Assembly: GCA_900544825.1 (NCBI GenBank)
Contig: UQWP01000051.1
Coordinates: 1-27,170 of the forward strand
Length of the DNA: 27,170 nt
Reading direction: 5' to 3'
DNA from: an uncultured Prevotella sp.
Lineage (GTDB): Bacteria; Bacteroidota; Bacteroidia; Bacteroidales; Bacteroidaceae
The translations under genes were made by a program, and so were the position numbers. The notes below the pieces were generated by a model. The model saw nothing but the letters and a program-made list of their open reading frames with translations. It did not search any database and was not told the origin of the DNA. Below are positions 22,028 through 27,170 of this stretch, in pieces (within the stretch, counting starts at the first letter, position 1; each line of letters starts with the position of its first letter).

Positions 22028-24085
22028 TTACCAGCCGAGATTTATGCTGGCTCCTGCCATAATCCACAAACCTGGCTGCTTAACGGCAGTAAGGTCGTAA
22101 TAGCGGTGGCAAGTGATATTATCTGCTTTTACGAAGATATTATAATTCTTCTCGTCCCACATCAGCTTGCAATCCACCTTGGTGTATGGATGATAGCCAT
22201 TCATTCTCTGCTGCCATCTTACGCTCCAGGATGCAGAAAGCTTGTTCCATATCTGATGATCCAGGCCGAATACTGCCTTGTGCTTCAGATACTCCAATGC
22301 ATAGAGTGATTTCAGGATGTTGGTCTCGGTCTTATGATCCTGATAGATGTAAGCATAGCCCAACTTGATGCGGGTGATGAAACTGTTTAGTGCCAATTCT
22401 CTCATGTAGATGGTAGCATCTACGTTGTAGCCCATGTTGTTGAGCTTTCCGATGTTCATCACGTGGTACTTGCTGTCAGCCAATTCCGTTTCTGATGTCT
22501 GAACCCAGTCAATCATGTTGGTGCCGTGAGCATAGAATCCGCTTACGGTTGCGGCAAAACCTGTTTGGCGATACTGGGTGCCCACCTTGAAGGTTGAGTT
22601 CTTCTCCGGGTTCAGGTTGATGTCGCCCTGCTGCACAACATTACTTATATATAAGTCGGTGTAGGTAGGCATTCTCAAAGCCTTGTTCCAGGAGGCGTAG
22701 AACTTCCAGTTGTCGTTAGGACGATAACTCATATCCACACCAGGATAGAAGCGGAAGTCGTTGTCCAAACCGGTATTCTTGTTGGCCAAGACACCTGCCG
22801 ACAAGGTGAAACCGCTGAAGATGAAGTTGTGCTCCAGCATGATGTTGGTATTGGTGCGCTCTCCCTTTCGGGTATATTGACGGTCAGAACCCGAGATGTC
22901 CTTATAGTCTTTCTCTGCGAGTTCCTCGCCCAATGCAGTAGAGTAGATGCACTCCTTGCTGATGTCGAAACCAACCGCAGTCTTACCCAAAGCCCAAGCC
23001 ACGTTGGCATTCAGACCACCACCATAAACATCTAGGTCGTGATAGTTCTCGCCTGCCTTGGCTCCAGCCATACCGCGAATCAGCTGGTAATGGTCCTTGA
23101 AATTGTTATAATAGAATTGAGGTGCAATCTCCCAGGTCTTCTCCTGGTTGTGCAGACTCAGGTTGAGAGAAGCCATACCGTGGTCTGTCTTCTCATATTG
23201 GTTGTTGTATTTGGCGCTGTAGAAAGTGTTGGCACCGTAGCTCTGGGTAGCAATACCCAACTGGGCGATGATGTCGAAACGCTGGTAGTAAGAGAAAGAG
23301 AGATTGCCGTAGCCCTGACCCTTCTCGAAGTCGCTGTTCTCTGTGCCACCATCCGAGCGCTTGTAGCCTCCGCTTACGGAATAAGCCTGAGTCCACTTGC
23401 CCGTTTCAAAAGCCGTCTGCACACGTCCCTGTGCTCCGAAACTTCCAAAGCTTCCGCCTTCTACACTTGCAGATACTCCATCATTCTTTGCCTTCTTGGT
23501 TACGATGTTGATGGCACCGTTGAAGGCTGAAGTTCCGAATACGCGCGATGCTGCCCCCTCGAGCACTTCAATGTGGTCGATGTCGGCAAGAGCTACAGGA
23601 AAATCAGAAGCATTGTGACCAGTCTGTGGATTGGAAATGTTGATGCCATTCAGGAGAATGGTAATCTGGTCGAAGGTTCCACCATTGATGGAAATATCCG
23701 TCTGAACACCAAAGCCACCACGCTGACGGACATCCACGCCGGTAGCTAATTTCAATACATCGTTGATAGTCTGCGCAGCCGCACGATGAATATCGTCGCG
23801 GGTAATGACAGACACAATCTTAGGTGACTGTTCTACAGTCATCGGCGCACGAGATCCGGTAACGCTCACCGCATCTAGCTCGTAAGCCTTTCCGCCCTTG
23901 TAGAGGGTAGAATCAACCTTGGCTCCCTCTGTGCTTACGCCTGCTGCCTTGGCATGGCTCAGGGTAGCAACGCTGAGTGCACCAACAAGTACCTCTCTTC
24001 CCAAAACTGCGAAGAGTGAGTAATTCTTGTTAGAGAATCGGTTGAACTTCAAGCTGTTGCGCTTGTTGAAAATTGTTTTGTACAT
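22028..24085 (-). CDS. TonB-dependent outer-membrane receptor, BtuB-like
   Basis: This 685-residue receptor imports a scarce ligand using TonB energy. It has a long signal region (about 1-48, with NYSLFAVLGREVLVGALSVATLSHAKA) in which the hydrophobic stretch follows an unusually long basic section. The plug domain is at about 75-190 (VSVTGSRAPMTVEQSPKIVS...DDIHRAAAQTINDVLKLATGVDVRQRGG...VEVLEGAASRVFGTSAFNGAINIVTK). A 22-strand type barrel follows and ends in INLGW with a C-terminal aromatic residue. The size and the lack of an N-terminal carboxypeptidase-like domain fit BtuB/siderophore-type rather than SusC-type receptors. The ligand is unknown. No cobalamin riboswitch is expected, since the leader is only ~65 bases. 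The gene has a textbook promoter at 24156 and no partner genes adjacent. Confidence 0.92.
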   Translation of the reverse strand: MYKTIFNKRNSLKFNRFSNKNYSLFAVLGREVLVGALSVATLSHAKAAGVSTEGAKVDSTLYKGGKAYELDAVSVTGSRAPMTVEQSPKIVSVITRDDIHRAAAQTINDVLKLATGVDVRQRGGFGVQTDISINGGTFDQITILLNGINISNPQTGHNASDFPVALADIDHIEVLEGAASRVFGTSAFNGAINIVTKKAKNDGVSASVEGGSFGSFGAQGRVQTAFETGKWTQAYSVSGGYKRSDGGTENSDFEKGQGYGNLSFSYYQRFDIIAQLGIATQSYGANTFYSAKYNNQYEKTDHGMASLNLSLHNQEKTWEIAPQFYYNNFKDHYQLIRGMAGAKAGENYHDLDVYGGGLNANVAWALGKTAVGFDISKECIYSTALGEELAEKDYKDISGSDRQYTRKGERTNTNIMLEHNFIFSGFTLSAGVLANKNTGLDNDFRFYPGVDMSYRPNDNWKFYASWNKALRMPTYTDLYISNVVQQGDINLNPEKNSTFKVGTQYRQTGFAATVSGFYAHGTNMIDWVQTSETELADSKYHVMNIGKLNNMGYNVDATIYMRELALNSFITRIKLGYAYIYQDHKTETNILKSLYALEYLKHKAVFGLDHQIWNKLSASWSVRWQQRMNGYHPYTKVDCKLMWDEKNYNIFVKADNITCHRYYDLTAVKQPGLWIMAGASINLGW

Positions 24086-24155
24086 TAAATAAAATGTTTA
24101 TAAATGATTAATAATTCGAAGCCGCAAGCCTGCTCGGTTTTCGGCATTCGGGGTG

Positions 24156-24186
24156 CAAAGGTACTGCCTTTCCTCGAAATGACAAA
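24156..24186 (-). promoter_or_regulatory. Full Bacteroidota promoter for the TonB receptor
   Basis: On the minus strand TTTG (24183-24186) is followed after 19 bases by TACCTTTG (24156-24163), a complete -33/-7 match and the best in the window. The leader may fold a small hairpin between GCCG and CGGC. Confidence 0.8.
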
Positions 24187-24253
24187 GCAAAATGTGATTT
24201 ATTTTTATCCCACATGGAAAGATTTAATTTAAATCAAGGGTGGTTTTGTATGC

Positions 24254-24353
24254 TATACTTGGCGAAAAAGGGGTCTAAAAAGGTGTTTTCCGCCAAGTAT
24301 AAGCGTATAATTGGCGGAATATGGGTTAAAAAATGTATTTTCCGCCAATTATA
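24254..24353. promoter_or_regulatory. Four repeated sites before the 24421 ATPase
   Basis: Sites read TATACTTGGCGAAAA (24254-24268), its inverted near-copy TTTTCCGCCAAGTATA (24286-24301), TATAATTGGCGGAA (24306-24319) and inverted TTTTCCGCCAATTATA (24338-24353). They form two inverted pairs, one with TATACTT and one with TATAATT. The last site covers the position expected for the -33 box. The layout parallels that at 14078-14175. Confidence 0.8.
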
Positions 24354-24367
24354 CCGATTGTTTTTAT

Positions 24368-24375
24368 TATCTTTG
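24368..24375 (+). promoter_or_regulatory. Promoter -7 box for the 24421 ATPase
   Basis: TATCTTTG (TAnnTTTG) begins 15 bases after the fourth repeated site ends. The leader is about 40 bases. Confidence 0.7.
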
Positions 24376-24404
24376 CCCCTAGTTTAATGAGTAGAATAAT
24401 CAAT

Positions 24405-24412
24405 AAAGGAGG
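24405..24412 (+). promoter_or_regulatory. Strong Shine-Dalgarno sequence
   Basis: AAAGGAGG is placed 8 bases before the ATG at 24421. It is near-perfect and unusual, since the other starts in this window lack such a site, as is usual in Bacteroidota. Confidence 0.75.
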
Positions 24413-24420
24413 ATTATAAT

Positions 24421-25842
24421 ATGTTGATAGGCAGAAAGAAACAGCAGGCAGAGTTGTGGGAAGCGTATAATTCCGATGACTCAAAATTCGTAGCGTTGTA
24501 TGGAAGAAGACGTGTGGGAAAGACTTATCTCATCAAACAGACGTTTAAGGATAAGTTTACTTTTTCTCATTCCGGTCTTGCTAATGGGTCTTTGCAAGAG
24601 CAACTGTATGGTTGGCGTTCTTCTTTGGAGAATGCAGGATTTGCTGCGTCTTCTACTCCTAAGCATTGGCTGGAGGCTTTCGATATGTTGAAGGAGCTTA
24701 TTCGCCAGTCATCAGCGAAGAAGAAAGTTGTTTTCATCGACGAAATGCCTTGGATGGATACGCCAAGGTCTAAGTTTGTCACGGCTTTGGAGTTCTTCTG
24801 GAATGGATGGGCTGCCATGCGGGATGATATCCTGCTCATTATTTGCGGTTCTGCCACATCCTGGATCATCAATAAGATTTTCAGGAATCATGGCGGACTT
24901 CATAATCGTGTGAATTATCAGATATTCCTGGAGCCTTTCACCCTTCACGAGTGTGAAGAATATAGCGAGGCTATGGGCTTGGCTTATTCTCGATATGATT
25001 TGCTGGAGGCGTATATGGTGATGGGTGGTGTTCCTTATTATTGGTCTTTGATGCAGAAGGGCAGGAGCTTGGCGCAGAATATAGATTCTCTTTTCTTTGC
25101 ACCTCAGGGTCTTTTGCATTATGAGTTCAGGGAGTTGTATGATTCTCTCTTCCGTAATTCTGATAAATATATAGATGTGGTGAGTATCTTGGGGAAGAAG
25201 TTAGGCGGAATGCGTAGAGAGGAGATCGTGTCTGGTTTGGAAATTGCGGATAATGGTAATCTTTCCCGAATCTTGGAAGATTTGGAGCATTGTGGCTTTA
25301 TCATCCGTACCAATGCCTATGGTGCCAGGAAATATAATGCCATCTATCGCTTGATGGATAACTTCTCATTATTCTATCTGAAGTTTATGCAGGAGAACAA
25401 AACCGATGATCCTTCATTCTGGTCTCATAATTATACTTCGCCTCTCCGGTATTCGTGGTGCGGTTTGGCTTTCGAGCGGGTATGTTTCCAGCATATTCAT
25501 CAAATCAAGCAGGCGCTTGGCATTTCGGGCGTTGTTACCAATACGTATTCCTGGCAGGTGAAAGATGACCCAGTTTATGGTGCTGGTGCGCAGATTGATA
25601 TGCTGATAGAGCGTGCCGATAATACGGTCAATGTCTGTGAGATGAAGTTCTCGCAGAATGAGTTTGTGTTAGATAAGGATTACGATGCTGTTCTTCGTCA
25701 CAAGCTTTTCCGCTTCGGTGCTTCCGTTTCTCATCGCAAGGCGATTCATCTTACGATGGTTACCACTTATGGGGTAGCTCATAATGCCTATTGGAATAGG
25801 GTGCAGAGTGAGGTTGTGGCAGATGACCTGTTTAGTGAATAA
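24421..25842 (+). CDS. P-loop ATPase of the archaeal-ATPase/DUF234 type
   Basis: This intact 473-residue ATPase is related to, but distinct from, the AAA_14/DUF4143 genes. It starts MLIGRKKQQAEL, normal for the family. Walker A is GRRRVGKT (28-35), Walker B VVFIDEMPW (103-111), and sensor 1 IICGSATSW (140-148). The lid region contains MVMGGVPYYW. A winged-helix-like segment (about 255-320, REEIVSGLEIADNGNLSRILEDLEHCGFI) is followed by the DUF234 region with a PD-(D/E)XK-like end AQIDMLIERADNTVNVCEMKFS, in which Asp and E-x-K are kept. Nuclease activity is therefore conceivable but unproven. A strong Shine-Dalgarno and four repeated sites over its promoter are unusual. It is convergent with the caspase pseudogene. 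The function is unknown. Confidence 0.9.
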   Translation: MLIGRKKQQAELWEAYNSDDSKFVALYGRRRVGKTYLIKQTFKDKFTFSHSGLANGSLQEQLYGWRSSLENAGFAASSTPKHWLEAFDMLKELIRQSSAKKKVVFIDEMPWMDTPRSKFVTALEFFWNGWAAMRDDILLIICGSATSWIINKIFRNHGGLHNRVNYQIFLEPFTLHECEEYSEAMGLAYSRYDLLEAYMVMGGVPYYWSLMQKGRSLAQNIDSLFFAPQGLLHYEFRELYDSLFRNSDKYIDVVSILGKKLGGMRREEIVSGLEIADNGNLSRILEDLEHCGFIIRTNAYGARKYNAIYRLMDNFSLFYLKFMQENKTDDPSFWSHNYTSPLRYSWCGLAFERVCFQHIHQIKQALGISGVVTNTYSWQVKDDPVYGAGAQIDMLIERADNTVNVCEMKFSQNEFVLDKDYDAVLRHKLFRFGASVSHRKAIHLTMVTTYGVAHNAYWNRVQSEVVADDLFSE

Positions 25843-25912
25843 TTGTAAAAAATCGCCCATTTTCGTAGTTGTGTTAATAACTTTAAATAGGTGAATTTGA
25901 AACAAAATAGCT

Positions 25913-27107
25913 TTATTTCAGTTTCCAATTTTTCCCAAGCTTTGGTGCTGTGAGAATTGCTGGTGATTGTAGTTTGCCATTCGTTACTACTGATTGGCGT
26001 TTTACTTGTATCTGTATGTAATCACCAAGCTCGCCTAAAGTAACATTTCCTTTTGTTTCTTGAAGTTTCTTCAAGAGATAGTAAGTGAAGAGACCATGAC
26101 TTCGCTCTTTGTATGAGTAGGCGGTTTCATCCCCTTGTGCGGCTGTGAATACGACCATATTGCCTGTTGGACTGCTAGATTTTACCTTAATGGCAATACC
26201 GCGAGCTGAAGCTAACATGTTTCCATCACGGTTTGCACCGCTGAAGCATGCATCGAGAAATACTGTTACCGATTTTGAAGGCTGACTTCCCAACGATTTA
26301 TATAAGTCTTCTAAGGCGTATCCTGTTGTTACATCAGAGCCATAGCCGTCAACCGGAAGCAGGTAAGCACTTTTGTTCTTTTCGTCTGGAATACCATGAC
26401 CTGCATAGTAGAATATAATACGTGAATCTCCATTGTATGCATTGATTACATCTTGCAGCCATTTTATCTCATGTTTTATATTGTTCAGAGTTGCATTAGA
26501 TATAAAATGTATGTTCTTTTCAGGAATACCTAATGTCTTATGCTTTTGATAAATCTTTACTAATACCAATTCCATCATGATATAAAAGACCAACATTCCA
26601 CATTGCATCAATATTACCATTTTTTGCAGCTTTGTTCATCCATACGAATGCTTCGCTGGGATCTTTTTCTACTTCTTCCCCTTTGATAGAACAATACCCA
26701 AGAAAGAGTTGCGCATTTGCTACACAAAATTTGAAATCATCTTGTTTCATCAATTCTGTATCATTCTCATGATTAGCGCATTTCTTCCACCAAACAATAG
26801 CATTAGCAAGATTTTTGGTGACACCTTGTCCGTTAGCATATAGGTATCCTACTAAATATTGAGCTTGTGCAAAATCTTGTTTCGCAGCTTTTAATCCCCA
26901 GAAATAAGCTAGCTTTTGATCTTCTTTGATACCATACCCCTTGTGATAGAATGCAGCTAGTTGGTATTGAGAAACTGCATCCCCATACTCTGCTTTTCTC
27001 ATTATTTCGTCAATGTTAGTATCAGTATTATGTTAAGCTTTTATTTGTTGTGCAAATGAAAGGAGTACTATGATTATTGTACAAATGTATTTTATCTTAT
27101 TCTTCAT
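25913..27107 (-). pseudogene. Secreted Sel1-repeat/caspase-like (C14) gene with two lesions
   Basis: Read from 27107, the frame gives a signal peptide MKNKIKYICTIIIVLLSFAQ...IKA (24 residues) and then TAA (27033-27035). It continues in the same frame with HNTDTNIDEI and four Sel1 repeats (EYGDAVSQYQLAAFYHKGYG, NAQLFLGYCSIKGEEVEKD and others) up to a stop at 26538. The caspase part follows in a different frame (from about 26540 to 25913): LGIPEKNIHFIS, catalytic His in YYAGHG, Cys in DACFSG, then a p10-like FTAAQGDETAY. The strand and helix that should precede LGIPEKN in a caspase fold are missing. A frame-changing deletion is therefore likely, besides a nonsense change such as CAA to TAA. The intact form would be an exported or periplasmic Sel1-metacaspase-like protein. 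The translated remnants might still be made from ATGs at 27002 or within the caspase part. Confidence 0.8.
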
Positions 27108-27170
27108 AATTGTGTATCAATAGTTCGTTAATAATTCAATAATGTGCTAAGCAGCTATACGCTGTAAGCA

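Noticed and set aside
24086..24150. Possible cobalamin riboswitch before the BtuB-like receptor
   Set aside because: The leader from the mapped promoter box is only about 65 bases and lacks the B12-box-like core. It can form just one small hairpin.
311..26555. The ten bases TTATCAAAAG occur near the deletion joints of both the first ATPase pseudogene (plus strand) and the caspase pseudogene (minus strand)
   Set aside because: In both cases the bases encode natural family residues (LSK of the ATPase, LSK of a Sel1 repeat). A shared recombination signal is not needed to explain the match.

Overview
The window looks like chromosomal DNA from a Bacteroidota member, most likely Prevotellaceae of the Segatella/Prevotella copri type. 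The evidence is the phylum-specific promoter box TAnnTTTG upstream of nearly every transcription unit, A-rich leaders mostly lacking Shine-Dalgarno sequences, an S46 dipeptidyl peptidase, a fused SpmA-SpmB-type membrane protein, a TonB-dependent receptor, a secreted GH2 enzyme and an RGG-tailed DEAD-box helicase. The species guess is inference. I saw no rRNA, tRNA, CRISPR array, transposase or phage structural gene.

Layout. 1-2.8 kb: a deletion-broken AAA_14/DUF4143 ATPase pseudogene, then an intact relative. 2.8-8.7 kb: a LOG-family nucleotide hydrolase (-), a secreted alpha/beta hydrolase (+), an uncharacterised 449-residue protein (-) and a DEAD-box RNA helicase (+) that starts at TTG behind a structured leader. 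8.9-14 kb: a secreted GH2 glycosidase (+) and a DPP7-type S46 peptidase (-). 14.2-17.4 kb: a third AAA ATPase (+), then a Fic enzyme with a built-in VbhA-like domain (-) and a small stand-alone kinase-like protein (-). 17.4-20.8 kb: an apparent minus-strand operon of an SpmAB-like protein, a MOP flippase and a small protein inactivated by a TGA codon. 21-24.1 kb: a cation diffusion facilitator (+) and a BtuB-like TonB-dependent receptor (-). 24.4-25.8 kb: a fourth ATPase of the DUF234 type (+). 25.9-27.1 kb: a twice-broken secreted Sel1-caspase gene (-).

Housekeeping and nutrient-handling genes (helicase, DPP7, GH2, receptor, CDF) alternate with accessory or conflict-type genes (four P-loop ATPases with nuclease-like C-termini, Fic, kinase-like, caspase). 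Three accessory genes are pseudogenes, so this part is turning over.

The most interesting signals are non-coding. (a) The ATPases at 14.2 and 24.4 kb each carry a private set of repeated 15-20 bp sites built on CTTATAC/TATAA plus an A-rich end, and the last copy overlaps the expected -33 box in both. This suggests autoregulated promoters of one architectural class with different site specificities. (b) Three palindromic sites at exact 21-bp spacing, within a larger symmetric sequence, lie before the GH2 gene. (c) A hairpin element with a triple GTTAACA loop occurs three times after gene ends. (d) Four 22-bp tandem repeats make up almost the whole 5' leader of the LOG gene. (e) The Fic and kinase-like genes share a 26-bp identical promoter segment.

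Only two gene-free stretches exceed 300 bases: 6377-6703 (divergent promoters plus the helicase leader) and 24086-24420 (receptor promoter, four ATPase sites and ATPase promoter). The first ~70 bases show nothing recognisable.
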